Source of the DNA: Salinicoccus cyprini
GTDB taxonomy: Bacteria; Bacillota; Bacilli; Staphylococcales; Salinicoccaceae
DNA: 64,000 bases
Reading direction: 5' to 3'
NCBI RefSeq assembly: GCF_007713705.1
Contig: NZ_VMSJ01000005.1
Location: 1-64,000 of the forward strand
Part shown: positions 1 to 11,781 of the stretch, in pieces
Position numbering within the stretch: the first letter of the stretch is position 1
How the letters are laid out: the number at the start of each line of letters is the position of its first letter
Position numbers and translations under genes: made by a program
The notes under the pieces: model-generated
The model's input: the letters and a program-made list of their open reading frames with translations, nothing else
Told to the model about the DNA's origin: nothing
Database searches by the model: none

Positions 1-60
1 GGTTCGGCGTGCAAGTGTGGCGACACATTCAGCGGACGAATACTAATCGATCGATGACTT
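1..60 (+). rRNA. 23S ribosomal RNA, 3' end (partial)
   Basis: The first bases match the conserved 3' terminal part of 23S rRNA (ACTAATCGATCGA followed by GACTT). The gene begins upstream of the window. The exact 3' end, about 59-64, is estimated by comparison with Bacillus 23S from memory. Confidence 0.85.
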
Positions 61-149
61 ATTCAAATAAATGAAAACCGTGTTTGGTTTTCTGCGCAGC
101 GCATTGTTTCTATCCGGTTTTGAATGTATATGGCATTCAACTGAATATT

Positions 150-265
150 GTCCGGTGGCGATGGCGGAGAGGCCCCACCTGTTCCCATGCCGAACACAGC
201 AGTTAAGCTCTCCAGCGCCGATGGTAGTTGGACTGACGTCCCGTGAGAGTAGGACGCCGCCGGGC
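150..265 (+). rRNA. rrf: 5S ribosomal RNA
   Basis: About 116 bases with the Firmicutes 5S pattern: GGTGGCGATGGCG at the 5' side, CCCATGCCGAACACAG, AGTTAAGCTC, GCCGATGGTAGT and the closing GAGAGTAGGACGCCGCC. It follows the 23S end by about 90 bases and precedes a terminator, so it is the last gene of an rrn operon. Confidence 0.93.
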
Positions 266-273
266 AATTACAT

Positions 274-308
274 AAAGAGGATTCCTTTTACAAGGAATCC
301 TCTTTTTT
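274..308 (+). terminator. rrn operon terminator
   Basis: A perfect 14-bp stem (AAAGAGGATTCCTT with AAGGAATCCTCTTT) closes a 4-base loop and runs into a T tract just after 5S. Confidence 0.9.
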
Positions 309-326
309 GTGTTCGATATAAAGGTT

Positions 327-355
327 TTGGTTTGATATCTTGCATTCATTATAAT
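327..355 (+). promoter_or_regulatory. sigma-A promoter of the decarboxylase-tmk operon
   Basis: TTGGTT at 327-332, a 17-base spacer and TATAAT at 350-355 predict a start near 362, about 14 bases before the first possible ATG. Confidence 0.6.
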
Positions 356-375
356 AGAAAGAAATAAGAGACTGA

Positions 376-1637
376 ATGATAGTTGGTGAAATGATGGAAC
401 TATACCGCAAAATAACCGGGATGCTTGATGACGAAAGTATATCCATGCATGTACCCGGTCATAAGAATAATACAATCGGCGCTTTATCGGATATCGACTG
501 GCGCTATGACATGACAGAAATTGAGGGCCTTGACGACCTTCATGAACCAAGTGGTGTACTACAGCGATTGAATGATCGGCTGAGTATGAAGTATAAGGGA
601 TACACGGCGCAGATGATGGTCAATGGCACAACGAACGGCATCCTGGCAACCGTATATGCCCTATCTAAATTGCACGAACGTTTTATCATTATTGAGGGTG
701 CCCATAAGTCCGTCTACCATGCTCTTGATCTTGCGGCTGCCTATCATAAGTCGATTACGCTGGGTGAGTGCGCCTCTTTCCCTTTTGAGAAAGGTGATGT
801 TGTGGTGGTCACCTATCCAACCTACATGGGTGAATGCTTTGATATTGAAAATATGATTGCGCTTGTTCACTCCAAAGGTGGGCTTGTTGTTACGGATGAG
901 GCACATGGTGCGCATTGTGATATCGCTCATGGCTTTCCTCGGTCGTCCATGAGCTACCAATCGGATGTAACCATCCAATCTTACCACAAGATGCTGCCGG
1001 CGTTGACAATGGCTTCAGTCGTGTTTACAAGAGATGAAATGCTGCATAGCTCCATCATGAAGTATATCGACTACTTTGAAACGTCCAGTCCCTCCTATCT
1101 TGTCATGCTGTCGATCGAGCAGGCACATGCATTCTACGTTGACTACCATCCAGCAGGATTTTTTGAGAAAAGGAAAGTACTGATTGAAGCACTGAGGAGG
1201 AGAAATATCGAGGTCCAAATACAGGATGATCCTGCCAAGCTTCTGCTGCTGCATCCGGACATCACTTCCTTGTCGCTGGCGGATGCTTTTATTGCACAGA
1301 ATATCTTTCCAGAGATGTGGTCGGATGAAGGTGTGCTCTTCTGTCTGCCGCTCTTCCATGATGGAGACCGCTATCCATTCCATTCGCTATTGGAGCGTAT
1401 CGGTGTGATGGACTTCAATGGAAGTATACCGTCACTCGGCGGATTTTCGGTGGATCTATTGGAGAGTCGCATCTGCATTCAGAGTATTATTCCTTATCCT
1501 CCAGGAGTGCCACTTGTACATGAAGGAGAAGTCATCACCTCGGAGCACCTCAAATCGATTACGCACTATCTGCGCAATCGTGTTAGAATAGAAGGTATAA
1601 AATCAAATATACAACATTACAAGAATGAGGATGACCA

Positions 1638-1641
<4 letters not shown>
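376..1641 (+). CDS. Orn/Lys/Arg decarboxylase family protein, short form
   Basis: This is a PLP-dependent fold-type I enzyme of the Orn/Lys/Arg decarboxylase group. Visible signatures are MHVPGHK near residues 24-30, TDEAHGAH at 173-180 (the Asp that contacts the PLP pyridine nitrogen) and [10 protein letters not shown] at 202-211 with the Schiff-base lysine K205. At 421 residues it lacks the N-terminal wing domain and is much shorter than the roughly 700-residue E. coli enzymes, matching the short Firmicutes form (Bacillus YaaO type) that sits before tmk. The substrate cannot be told from sequence. It overlaps tmk by 4 bases. The start is uncertain: in-frame ATGs at 376, 391 and 394 all have weak Shine-Dalgarno sequences. 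Confidence 0.85.
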
Positions 1642-2596
<955 letters not shown>

Positions 2597-3523
2597 GTGC
2601 AATTGGCTATGAAAGCTGAGAACAGCGTCGTAGAAACCCAATTGAACAGAATTATAGAGAATGGCCGGTTGAGTCATACTTATATGTTTGAAGGAGACGC
2701 AATAGAAACGTTAAATCGCTATAGCAGATACTTCGCACTGAACATTCTTGGAAATACACCAAGAAATGAAATGCTGATTTCAGAAGGCAACCATCCGGAC
2801 TTCTTCTATCTTGAAACGCAGGAAACAAGCATCAAGAAGGAAGCTGTTGAAGATCTCGTCAGAAGAATGAACCGCAAGCCGACAGAATCGGAATACAAGG
2901 TGTATGTAATTGAAGCGTTTGAAAAGCTGACACCACAGGCAGAGAACAGTGTTCTCAAATTTCTTGAAGATCCGCCGGAGAAGACAATCGCCATTCTGCT
3001 TACAATCGATAAAAGCAGCATTCTGCCGACCATCCATTCGCGGGCTCAGCATATCCATATCAAAGGCGAACGTGATGATCGCATCAAAACGCTCGAAGGT
3101 TTGAATGAAGCTGAGCTGAATACTGTGGATGTGCTGGCGCTGAATGCCCAGCATGTCAAAGAGCTCGGATCTTCATTTTCCGAGTTGAGGCAGGCAGCCA
3201 TGGGATTTTCAGCGAAGTGGCTTGGCAACCATCCACTTGTTCTGATAGAAATCAAACCGATGCTCGATCTTGGACAGAATAGAAGGGATCATGCTCTTCT
3301 ACTGCAGATGATCGACGGTTACGTCAGGCAGTGCATGCATGAATTGCTGGAACTCGAGAATTTCAGGCCGTTTGGTGGCGAAGTGAATAAAACAACAGCA
3401 GGACAGCGTCTTGAGCGACTGTCGCGCATGCTGGAAGAGGTGCAGACAGCAAACCGTCTGCTCCAGTCCAATGTGCATCCCATGCTTGTATTCGAAAGCA
3501 TGGTCATCTGCTCGAAAGGTTGA
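2597..3523 (+). CDS. holB: DNA polymerase III delta' subunit
   Basis: This is the clamp-loader subunit that, with delta and tau, loads the sliding clamp. The AAA+-like N-terminal part contains RLSHTYMFEG, NHPDFFYLE and the strongly conserved NSVLKFLEDPP; a C-terminal helical collar region follows. Length (308) is close to Bacillus HolB. The GTG start at 2597 directly abuts the pstA stop; an in-frame ATG at 2609 is an alternative, and neither has a strong ribosome binding site. Confidence 0.92.
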   Translation: MQLAMKAENSVVETQLNRIIENGRLSHTYMFEGDAIETLNRYSRYFALNILGNTPRNEMLISEGNHPDFFYLETQETSIKKEAVEDLVRRMNRKPTESEYKVYVIEAFEKLTPQAENSVLKFLEDPPEKTIAILLTIDKSSILPTIHSRAQHIHIKGERDDRIKTLEGLNEAELNTVDVLALNAQHVKELGSSFSELRQAAMGFSAKWLGNHPLVLIEIKPMLDLGQNRRDHALLLQMIDGYVRQCMHELLELENFRPFGGEVNKTTAGQRLERLSRMLEEVQTANRLLQSNVHPMLVFESMVICSKG

Positions 3524-3528
3524 ATGAT

Positions 3529-4338
3529 ATGATAGAACTCATCACCGCGACCCAACTCGACTATTTTGATAATCTATATATAGAAGCGAAGGGGGATGCG
3601 GTCACACGCGACGATTATATTGTCGCGGAGACAAAGCGCGGATTTGAAATGCTTCGTGTTGTAAAGTCGAACTACCGTGTCCCAAAAGACAATATTGTAG
3701 AACCGGACGGCAGATTTGTCCGTCGGGCGACAGACGAAGACGTGAAGACATTCGATAAGAATGACAGCATGGCAAGAGAAGCTCTAAGTTTTTGCAAGGA
3801 AGCTACGGTACAGGAAAAACTCGACATGCAGCTCGTCAATGCGAAGTACACACTGGACCGCAAGAAACTGATTTTCAATTTCACTGCAGATGAACGTGTG
3901 GATTTCCGGAGTCTTGTGCGCATTCTGGCAAACCGTTTCAAAACGCGCATCGAACTGCGCCAGATCGGCGTAAGGGACGAGGCGAAATATCTGGGCGGCA
4001 TTGGTCCATGTGGTCGTGCACACTGCTGTTCCACATTCCTTGGTGACTTCGTGCCCGTCAGTATCCAGATGGCCAAGAACCAGGACCTTTCGCTCAGTCC
4101 GACCAAGATTTCAGGTGCATGCGGCCGTCTGATGTGCTGTCTGAACTTTGAAGATGAGTATTATGAAGATGCACGTGAACAGATGCCTGATGTTGGACAG
4201 ACGATCGACACGCCGGATGGTCGTGCTGTTGTCATCGGCATGAATATACTGGACCTGGTCGTCAAGGTGAAATACAAGGATGACTACATCCGGGAATATC
4301 ACTGTGATGAACTGAATGCGGCAGGCGGGGTGCAGTAA
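3529..4338 (+). CDS. ricT: RicT/YaaT, PSP1-domain subunit of the Y-complex
   Basis: This is a PSP1-domain protein. In Bacillus, RicT with RicA and RicF forms an Fe-S complex that promotes RNase Y-dependent mRNA maturation. The cysteine clusters GPCGRAHCCS and GACGRLMCC are intact, in line with cluster binding. The start is placed at ATG 3529 because AAAGG at 3515-3519 lies 9 bases before it; an in-frame TTG at 3520 would touch the Shine-Dalgarno sequence and cannot use it. Length is 269 residues. It ends overlapping the yabA start (TAATG). Confidence 0.9.
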   Translation: MIELITATQLDYFDNLYIEAKGDAVTRDDYIVAETKRGFEMLRVVKSNYRVPKDNIVEPDGRFVRRATDEDVKTFDKNDSMAREALSFCKEATVQEKLDMQLVNAKYTLDRKKLIFNFTADERVDFRSLVRILANRFKTRIELRQIGVRDEAKYLGGIGPCGRAHCCSTFLGDFVPVSIQMAKNQDLSLSPTKISGACGRLMCCLNFEDEYYEDAREQMPDVGQTIDTPDGRAVVIGMNILDLVVKVKYKDDYIREYHCDELNAAGGVQ

Positions 4339-4652
4339 TGGATCGTGAAAGACTGTTCACGCACATCAGTAAGCTTGAAGCGGACATGAACCATATGTAT
4401 GACGAGCTTCAGACCTTGAAGGAGCTGTCCGTCCGTCTGGTGGAGGAGAATGTCAGCCTGCAGATGGAAAAGGAAAATTATGAGCAGCTTCTGGCGAAGG
4501 AAGAGTCGGAAAAGGCAAAGTCATTCAAACAGAATACATTGAACAATCTATATGACGAAGGATTCCATGTTTGCAGCATCCATTTTGGAACGCATCGGCA
4601 TGGTGAGGACTGTCTGTTCTGCCAGGGATTCCTTCAGCATAGAAACAAATAG
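4338..4652 (+). CDS. yabA: Replication initiation control protein YabA
   Basis: A zinc-binding negative regulator of replication initiation that bridges DnaA and DnaN in Bacillus. The N-terminal half is a leucine-rich coiled coil (tetramerisation region, about residues 1-60). The C-terminal part holds the metal site, visible as FHVCSIHFG, then HGEDCLFC. Length (104) is that of the family. It overlaps ricT by one base and a hairpin terminator begins at its stop codon. Confidence 0.93.
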   Translation: MDRERLFTHISKLEADMNHMYDELQTLKELSVRLVEENVSLQMEKENYEQLLAKEESEKAKSFKQNTLNNLYDEGFHVCSIHFGTHRHGEDCLFCQGFLQHRNK

Positions 4653-4676
4653 ACGGCCTCGGCCGTCTTATTTATT
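4651..4676 (+). terminator. Hairpin after yabA
   Basis: AGACGGC pairs with GCCGTCT around a CTCG loop, followed by TATTTATT. The stem begins inside the yabA stop codon. The T tract is weak, so read-through into the next genes is likely. Confidence 0.65.
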
Positions 4677-4689
4677 GAGGGTGAAATAT

Positions 4690-5418
4690 ATGTTAAAAGA
4701 AGGAGAGCGTATGGATGAGCTGTTCCGGGAGTCTATGCAAATCATCCAGAGCAGTGAAGTCTTTTCATTTTCAGTCGATGCACTACTGCTTGCAAACTTT
4801 ACACGTTTCTTGAAGAGGGACAGCACTATCATCGATCTGTGCTCCGGCAATGGCATCATTCCATTGCTGCTGTCACACCGGACCGCACTTCCCATAAGAG
4901 GGCTCGAGCTGCAGCCGGAACTTGTTGATATGGCAGAGCGCAGCATCCGGATGAATCATAAAGAAAAACAGATTACGATGGTCGAGGGGGATATCAGGAA
5001 CATCAGGGAGATGCATGCTCATTCGACTTTTGATGTCATCACGGTGAACCCGCCCTACTTTACGAACAACCAGCCCATTAAGAATAAAGGCCCCCACAGC
5101 ATTGCCCGCCATGAGATACATATCGATCTGAAAGGTGTAATCGAAGCGGCACGCTTCCTTGTTAAAAACAAGGGGCGTCTGTATATGGTGCATCGGGCGG
5201 AACGCAGCATGGAAGTGGCCAGTGAAATGTTCAATGCCGGATTCCGTATCAGAAGACTTCAGTATGTCTATAATGACCAGTCATCGGAAACGGCATTATT
5301 TGTGCTGGTGGAGGCGATATTCAACAGCCAGGCCTACGCAGATGTCCTGCCGCCGCTATATATATATGATGAAGCGGGCAACTATACAAAAGAAATGCTG
5401 GCGGTCTACTATGGATGA
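4690..5418 (+). CDS. tRNA1(Val) (adenine-N6) methyltransferase family protein YabB
   Basis: An SAM-dependent class I methyltransferase of the YabB/TrmN6 type. IDLCSGNGIIPLLL is the SAM-binding motif I and VNPPYFTN is the NPPY adenine-N6 catalytic motif. Start ATG 4690 aligns with Bacillus YabB (MLKEGERMDELF). An in-frame ATG at 4711 has a stronger Shine-Dalgarno (AAGGAG), so a 7-residue shorter form is possible. The open frame continues upstream through yabA but that part is not homologous. It overlaps the following GIY-YIG gene by 8 bases. Confidence 0.9.
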   Translation: MLKEGERMDELFRESMQIIQSSEVFSFSVDALLLANFTRFLKRDSTIIDLCSGNGIIPLLLSHRTALPIRGLELQPELVDMAERSIRMNHKEKQITMVEGDIRNIREMHAHSTFDVITVNPPYFTNNQPIKNKGPHSIARHEIHIDLKGVIEAARFLVKNKGRLYMVHRAERSMEVASEMFNAGFRIRRLQYVYNDQSSETALFVLVEAIFNSQAYADVLPPLYIYDEAGNYTKEMLAVYYG

Positions 5419-5701
5419 ACACCATGTCTATATTGTAGAATGCGCAGATGGGTCACTCTATACCGGCTATGCAAAAGATGTCACCTCAAGAATAGTTAAG
5501 CATAACAGCGGTAATGGTGCGAAGTATACACGGAACCGTGGGCCGGTCCGGCTGATGCATTCGGAAACATATCAGACAAAAAGCGAGGCATTGAAACGCG
5601 AGCATGAAATCAAAAAGTTGACCAGGCAGCAGAAGCTGGCACTGATCAGGAGGGGTGTAAATGAAACTCTATATCACGGGTACGCCACTCGGCAACCTTG
5701 A
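5411..5701 (+). CDS. GIY-YIG nuclease superfamily protein YazA
   Basis: This is a single-domain GIY-YIG protein of the UPF0213 group, 96 residues, showing VYIVECADGSLYTGYAKD, the conserved arginine of TRIVKHNSG, YTRNRGPV and the glutamate helix SEALKREHEIK. Family members of this size have no agreed cellular role. It starts within the end of yabB and its last 41 bases overlap the start of rsmI, so the three are translationally coupled. The open frame extends further upstream but the homologous part begins at ATG 5411. Confidence 0.88.
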   Translation: MDEHHVYIVECADGSLYTGYAKDVTSRIVKHNSGNGAKYTRNRGPVRLMHSETYQTKSEALKREHEIKKLTRQQKLALIRRGVNETLYHGYATRQP

Positions 5702-6485
5702 CGATATGACTTACCGGGCGATTGATACACTGAGGAATGTGGATGTCATACTATGTGAAGATACGCGTACGACGCGCAAGCTGACGACACATTTTGATAT
5801 TGATACGCCTCTCAGAGCCTATCACGACTTCAATAAGGGGAAAGTGGAGGACGGAATCATAGAAGAGATGCATGAAGGACGCACATTCGCACTCGTGACG
5901 GATGCCGGCATGCCGGTCATTTCGGATCCCGGTTTCGAGCTGGTTGCAAGAATGCAGGATGCAGGGTTGGCATATTCCATCATCCCTTCAGGCTCTGCTT
6001 TTACACTGGCCCTTGTTGCAAGCGGTATTCCCTCATATGAGTTCACCTATTTCGGGTTTCTGCCGAAAACGAATGCAAAGCGTAAAAAGAAGCTCCAGGA
6101 GATCATGGCTCATGAACGGACATCAGTTCTGTATGAATCTCCTCATAAGATAAAGGATACATTGGCTGTAATCGCAGATATTGATGGACACAGAACGGTC
6201 AGCATATCGAGGGAAATCACCAAGAAGTTCGAGCAGCACGTCAGACGGCCAGCCGATGAGATGCTTCAGATGCTGGGTTCGGAAATTTCTCTAAAAGGGG
6301 AATTTGTCCTCGTCATTGAAGGGGCGGAATCAGAAGCGGTCGAATTCGATATACCGGTCATGGAACATGTGGAAGCGCTGATAAAGGAAGGCATGACACC
6401 AAAGCAGGCAATCAAGAAGGTAGCGGACGTGCGGGGGCTGAAGAAGCAGGATGTATATGACGAATTTCATGAAACAAAAAAATAA
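5661..6485 (+). CDS. rsmI: 16S rRNA (cytidine1402-2'-O)-methyltransferase
   Basis: A SPOUT-unrelated tetrapyrrole-methylase-fold enzyme that 2'-O-methylates C1402 in the ribosomal P site. Family features are YITGTPLGNLDD at the N-terminus, CEDTRTTRKL, TDAGMPVISDPG, the PSGSAF substrate loop and ISREITKKFE. Length 274. A strong AGGAGG precedes the ATG. A terminator begins inside the last codons. Confidence 0.95.
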   Translation: MKLYITGTPLGNLDDMTYRAIDTLRNVDVILCEDTRTTRKLTTHFDIDTPLRAYHDFNKGKVEDGIIEEMHEGRTFALVTDAGMPVISDPGFELVARMQDAGLAYSIIPSGSAFTLALVASGIPSYEFTYFGFLPKTNAKRKKKLQEIMAHERTSVLYESPHKIKDTLAVIADIDGHRTVSISREITKKFEQHVRRPADEMLQMLGSEISLKGEFVLVIEGAESEAVEFDIPVMEHVEALIKEGMTPKQAIKKVADVRGLKKQDVYDEFHETKK

Positions 6486-6506
6486 GCGGCGCACCGCTTA
6501 TTTTTA
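6480..6506. terminator. Bidirectional terminator between rsmI and abrB
   Basis: A 10-bp stem (AAATAAGCGG with CCGCTTATTT) closes a 4-base loop, with T runs on both strands. It serves rsmI on the plus strand and abrB on the minus strand. Confidence 0.85.
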
Positions 6507-6782
6507 TTTGTCCATTTTTGATTGGATTTCCTCGATGAGTTTTTCTGCGCCTTCCTGGCTCAGAATGATGCGGCCATCAGCAAGGCGCATATTCTGCTCG
6601 GAGACATCTCCTGTAACGGCACAAGTCATCTGCGGTTTATATTTCTTCAGTATGATTGTGTCGTCATCAGTATATATTTCAAGCGCATCCTTGACTTCGA
6701 TATCAAGTACACGTCTGAGTTCTATTGGTATTACTACCCGTCCAAGTTCATCCACTTTGCGTACAATTCCAGTTGATTTCAT
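6504..6782 (-). CDS. abrB: AbrB-family transition-state regulator
   Basis: A 92-residue swapped-hairpin (SpoVT-AbrB) DNA-binding protein. The N-terminal domain reads MKSTGIVRKVDELGRVVIPI, nearly identical to Bacillus AbrB over the DNA-binding region, and the C-terminal half (MTCAVTGDVSEQN, LSREG-like LSQEGAEKLI) also follows AbrB. In Bacillus it represses post-exponential genes. The start at 6782 is set by GGAGG upstream; an extension to 6815 exists but lacks homology. It sits in the Bacillus position between the rsmI homologue and metG. Confidence 0.93.
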   Translation of the reverse strand: MKSTGIVRKVDELGRVVIPIELRRVLDIEVKDALEIYTDDDTIILKKYKPQMTCAVTGDVSEQNMRLADGRIILSQEGAEKLIEEIQSKMDK

Positions 6783-6913
6783 AAAGAATCCCTCCAAATT
6801 TTCATTCATCCACATGACCTATTCCATCTCCCTATCTATGTCTCCAGAAGATATCATGAAGAAGGGAAGATCGGTATTTAGATTGGCTACCCAAAATAAA
6901 TCGGTTGAAACAT

Positions 6914-6942
6914 GACCTAACATAAAGGCAGATGAATGTCAA
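6914..6942 (-). promoter_or_regulatory. Possible abrB promoter
   Basis: On the minus strand TTGACA (complement of 6937-6942) is followed after 17 bases by TAGGTC (6914-6919), a poor -10. The interval 6783-7082 (300 bases) otherwise holds only the metG promoter; I see no T-box, riboswitch or gene in it. Confidence 0.3.
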
Positions 6943-7025
6943 TGAACATATACCGCCCCTCTGTTGAGTTCTTGCTGATTATAGCATACCGCTTCGCCTT
7001 CCGCCAACATAAACAACCGATATTA

Positions 7026-7054
7026 TTGAAAATTTGACTTAAATTCGTTATATT
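7026..7054 (+). promoter_or_regulatory. sigma-A promoter of metG
   Basis: TTGAAA at 7026-7031, a 17-base spacer and TATATT at 7049-7054 predict a start near 7061, leaving a leader of about 22 bases. Such a short leader excludes a T-box or SAM riboswitch. Confidence 0.7.
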
Positions 7055-7064
7055 TAGTAAATGA

Positions 7065-9056
<1,992 letters not shown>

Positions 9057-9068
9057 AGGAGGATTTTC

Positions 9069-9833
9069 ATGCTGATAGACACTCATGTACATCTGAATGC
9101 TGACCAGTATGATGAAGATCTCGAAGCGGTTCTCGGCCGTGCAGAGGAAGCCGGTGTCGAGAAGATGGTTGTAGTCGGTTTCGACAGGAAAACAATTGAA
9201 CGCACTATGGATCTGATCGATAGATATGCCAACATCTATGGTGTCATCGGCTGGCATCCAGTGGATGCGGTGGACTGTACGGATAAAGATCTCAAGTGGA
9301 TCGAAGAACTGTCCAGTCATGAGAAGATAGTAGGTATTGGAGAAACAGGCCTCGACTATCATTGGGATAAATCTCCGAAAGATGTTCAGAAAGAGATTTT
9401 CAGGAAACAGATTGCTCTGGCGAAGCGGGTGAAGCTGCCGATCATCATCCATAACCGTGAAGCCACGCGGGACTGTGTCGATATACTGAAGGCGGAAGGT
9501 GCTGACGAGATCGGCGGCATCATGCATGCTTTCAGTGGTACATCGGATGTCGCAGATGAAGTCATCGATATGAACTTCCATGTGTCTCTCGGAGGCCCTG
9601 TCACATTCAAAAACGCACAGGACCCAAAGGACATAGCCAAGCATGTGCCGCTCGACAGGCTGCTTGTCGAAACGGATGCACCATTTCTGACGCCTCACCC
9701 CTACCGTGGCAAAAGGAATGAACCGGCCCTGGTGAAACTGGTGGCAGAAAAAATAGCAGAGCTTAGAGAGATATCCTATGAGGATCTGGCGAAGCAGACG
9801 ACAGAAAACGCCGAAGCACTCTTCAAGATATAG
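9069..9833 (+). CDS. TatD-family metal-dependent hydrolase/DNase
   Basis: A TIM-barrel metallohydrolase (Bacillus YabD). The metal ligands are visible: DTHVHLN at residues 4-10, GETGLDYHW, the HNREA strand, MHAFSG and VETDAPFLTPHPYRGK near 198-213. TatD enzymes have 3'-5' exonuclease activity; the physiological role is poorly fixed. Length 254. It is cotranscribed with metG, with AGAGGAGG before the ATG. Confidence 0.93.
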   Translation: MLIDTHVHLNADQYDEDLEAVLGRAEEAGVEKMVVVGFDRKTIERTMDLIDRYANIYGVIGWHPVDAVDCTDKDLKWIEELSSHEKIVGIGETGLDYHWDKSPKDVQKEIFRKQIALAKRVKLPIIIHNREATRDCVDILKAEGADEIGGIMHAFSGTSDVADEVIDMNFHVSLGGPVTFKNAQDPKDIAKHVPLDRLLVETDAPFLTPHPYRGKRNEPALVKLVAEKIAELREISYEDLAKQTTENAEALFKI

Positions 9834-9838
9834 AGATG

Positions 9839-9871
9839 AAATCACCGTCATTGCGGTGATTTTATTTTTTA
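9839..9871 (+). terminator. Terminator after tatD
   Basis: AAATCACCG pairs with CGGTGATTT around a 6-base loop, followed by TATTTTTT. Confidence 0.85.
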
Positions 9872-9908
9872 TATGAAAAATGTGATATGATTGAAATGAG
9901 GTGCACGA

Positions 9909-10463
9909 ATGGAAAAACCGATAATAAAGGAAGTCATCGTTGTCGAAGGCAGGGATGATACACGGCGTCTGAATGAAGCTGTTTCCTGTGAAACAATAGA
10001 GACGAACGGATCAGCCATCGATGAGACGGTGATGCGTGAGATCGAGGTGGCCCTATCAACGAGAGGTGCCATTATATTCACGGACCCGGACTATCCGGGG
10101 CAGAAGATCAGAAATACGATACTGGAGCGCTTTCCGGACATAAAAGAGGCGTTCATGCCGCGTGCAAAGGCGAAGGGGCGGAATGGCGGCATCGGGATAG
10201 AGCATGCATCCATAGAGGACATCATCGACAGTCTGTCGAAAGTATATACGAGCGTTTCGGGTTATGAGGAAAATATCACCATACAGGACATGGTGAGGTG
10301 GCGGCTGTCCGGTAACAGGGAAGCTGCCAGCCGCAGAACATACTTGTGCAACCGGTTGAACATCGGGTATGCCAATGCGGGCCAGCTCAGGAAGAAGCTG
10401 AACCGCTACAGCATTTCACATGCACAGGTTGAACGGACATTAAATGAACTAGAAGGTGAGTAG
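9909..10463 (+). CDS. rnmV: Ribonuclease M5
   Basis: A Toprim-domain endonuclease that matures the ends of 5S rRNA precursor. The Toprim glutamate motif is VVEGRDD (residues about 10-16) and the acidic pair is [13 protein letters not shown]. Length 184, close to Bacillus RnmV. It lies next to ksgA, another rRNA-processing gene. Its target 5S gene is at the start of this window. Confidence 0.94.
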   Translation: MEKPIIKEVIVVEGRDDTRRLNEAVSCETIETNGSAIDETVMREIEVALSTRGAIIFTDPDYPGQKIRNTILERFPDIKEAFMPRAKAKGRNGGIGIEHASIEDIIDSLSKVYTSVSGYEENITIQDMVRWRLSGNREAASRRTYLCNRLNIGYANAGQLRKKLNRYSISHAQVERTLNELEGE

Positions 10464-10464
10464 A

Positions 10465-11361
10465 ATGAAGGATATTGCCACAGTAGGCAGAACAAAACAA
10501 ATATTGAATGACCATGGTTTCACCTTCAAGAAGAGTCTCGGCCAGAACTTCCTGGTCGACCTGAATGTGATCAGGGAAGTGCTTGACAAGGCGGATATCA
10601 CGGACCGGACCGGCATCATCGAGGTGGGCCCGGGAATCGGCTCTCTTACAGAGCAGCTTGCGAAACGCGCCGGAAAAGTGGTTGCTTATGAAATAGATCA
10701 GCGGCTGATCCCTGTACTTGAGGATACGCTGTCACCATATGATAATGTCGAGGTCGTAAATGAGGATATATTGAAGGCGGATGTCATGACCACCATTTCG
10801 GAGTCGCTAGCGGGATGCGATGAAGTGATTGTCGTCGCCAATCTGCCGTACTACATTACAACGCCGATACTGATGCATTTCCTCGAGCAGAACCTGCCGA
10901 TTGAACGCTATTATGTCATGATGCAGAAGGAAGTCGGGGAGCGGATCAGCGCCGGGCCGAACAGCAAATCATATGGTTCACTATCCATCGCCATCGACTA
11001 CTATACGGAGGCACGCGTTGTTCAGAATGTACCCAAATCCGTTTTCATGCCGCCGCCGAATGTGGATTCCATCATCGTGGAGATGGTGCGCCGCAAGACG
11101 CCGAAAGTGGATGTTGATGACGAAGTACTGTTCTTCAAGCTGACGCGTGGGGCGTTCGGCCAGAGAAGAAAGACGATACTCAACAACTACTCGAACATCT
11201 TTGAAAATGGCAAAGAGAAGAAGGAAGCACTCCATCAGATGCTTGAGCAGGCCGGTATCGACCCGAGAAGACGTGGGGAGAGTCTTTCGATTGAGGATTT
11301 CGCAAAAATATACCAGTCGGCCCGCTCTTTTCCCGATCTGAAGGTCTCTGACGGGGCATAG
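10465..11361 (+). CDS. rsmA: 16S rRNA dimethyladenosine transferase (KsgA)
   Basis: It dimethylates A1518 and A1519 of 16S rRNA. Motif I is [14 protein letters not shown] and the catalytic motif IV is [22 protein letters not shown] marks the N-terminus. ATG 10465 is chosen because AAGG lies 8 bases upstream; an in-frame GTG at 10456 overlaps that Shine-Dalgarno and would add three residues. Length 298. It follows rnmV with a single spacer base. Confidence 0.96.
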   Translation: MKDIATVGRTKQILNDHGFTFKKSLGQNFLVDLNVIREVLDKADITDRTGIIEVGPGIGSLTEQLAKRAGKVVAYEIDQRLIPVLEDTLSPYDNVEVVNEDILKADVMTTISESLAGCDEVIVVANLPYYITTPILMHFLEQNLPIERYYVMMQKEVGERISAGPNSKSYGSLSIAIDYYTEARVVQNVPKSVFMPPPNVDSIIVEMVRRKTPKVDVDDEVLFFKLTRGAFGQRRKTILNNYSNIFENGKEKKEALHQMLEQAGIDPRRRGESLSIEDFAKIYQSARSFPDLKVSDGA

Positions 11362-11385
11362 AAGTAACAGAATTTACGCGAAATT

Positions 11386-11414
11386 TTGACAGAATTATGT
11401 AAACTTGCTATACT
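11386..11414 (+). promoter_or_regulatory. Consensus veg promoter
   Basis: TTGACA at 11386-11391, a 17-base spacer and TATACT at 11409-11414, with an extended TG motif (TGC just before the -10). The Bacillus veg promoter is a classic very strong sigma-A promoter, and this one is equally close to consensus. Confidence 0.88.
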
Positions 11415-11435
11415 ATCAGTAGTGAGGTGGGCCAA

Positions 11436-11699
11436 ATGCCAAAAACTTTAGTCGACATCAAAAAAATTCTTGATTGTCAATTGGGTTGTCCAGTTTTACT
11501 CCGTGCAAATGGAGGACGCAAGAAGTTGATTGAACGACGAGGTATTCTGAGAGAGACATATCCTTCTGTCTTCGTCGTAGAACTCGATCAGGAGGAACAT
11601 AGCTTTGAAAGAGTGTCATATACATATACTGATGTATTGACATCCAACGTTGAAGTGACATTCTATAATGAACAGAGAGAAGCATTTGTAATCCAATAA
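11436..11699 (+). CDS. veg: Veg protein
   Basis: Small conserved Firmicutes protein of 87 residues, recognisable from [41 protein letters not shown] and [12 protein letters not shown]. In Bacillus it stimulates biofilm matrix genes by opposing SinR; whether that holds here is unknown. ATG 11436 has GAGGTGG 5 bases upstream; the in-frame GTG at 11427 lies inside that ribosome binding site. It is monocistronic between a strong promoter and a terminator. Confidence 0.94.
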   Translation: MPKTLVDIKKILDCQLGCPVLLRANGGRKKLIERRGILRETYPSVFVVELDQEEHSFERVSYTYTDVLTSNVEVTFYNEQREAFVIQ

Positions 11700-11708
11700 T
11701 CGAACGGT

Positions 11709-11737
11709 GGCTGCTATCCCAGGATAGCAGCCTTTTT
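11709..11737 (+). terminator. veg terminator
   Basis: GGCTGCTATC pairs with GATAGCAGCC around CCAG, followed by TTTTT. Confidence 0.9.
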
Positions 11738-11743
11738 GTATAC

Positions 11744-11768
11744 AAAAAACAGGCCGCGTACGACCTGT
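11744..11768 (-). terminator. Terminator of the flavin reductase gene
   Basis: On the minus strand ACAGGTCG pairs with CGGCCTGT (one G-U pair) around TACG, followed by six Ts. Confidence 0.8.
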
Positions 11769-11781
11769 CCCACTGTGTCTG

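Noticed and set aside
4552-4689. N-terminal extension of the YabB methyltransferase into yabA
   Set aside because: Homology to YabB begins at ATG 4690, and the extension crosses yabA and its terminator hairpin.
6451-6915. A 154-codon plus-strand frame over abrB
   Set aside because: It starts inside rsmI, crosses a terminator and is antisense to a clear abrB.
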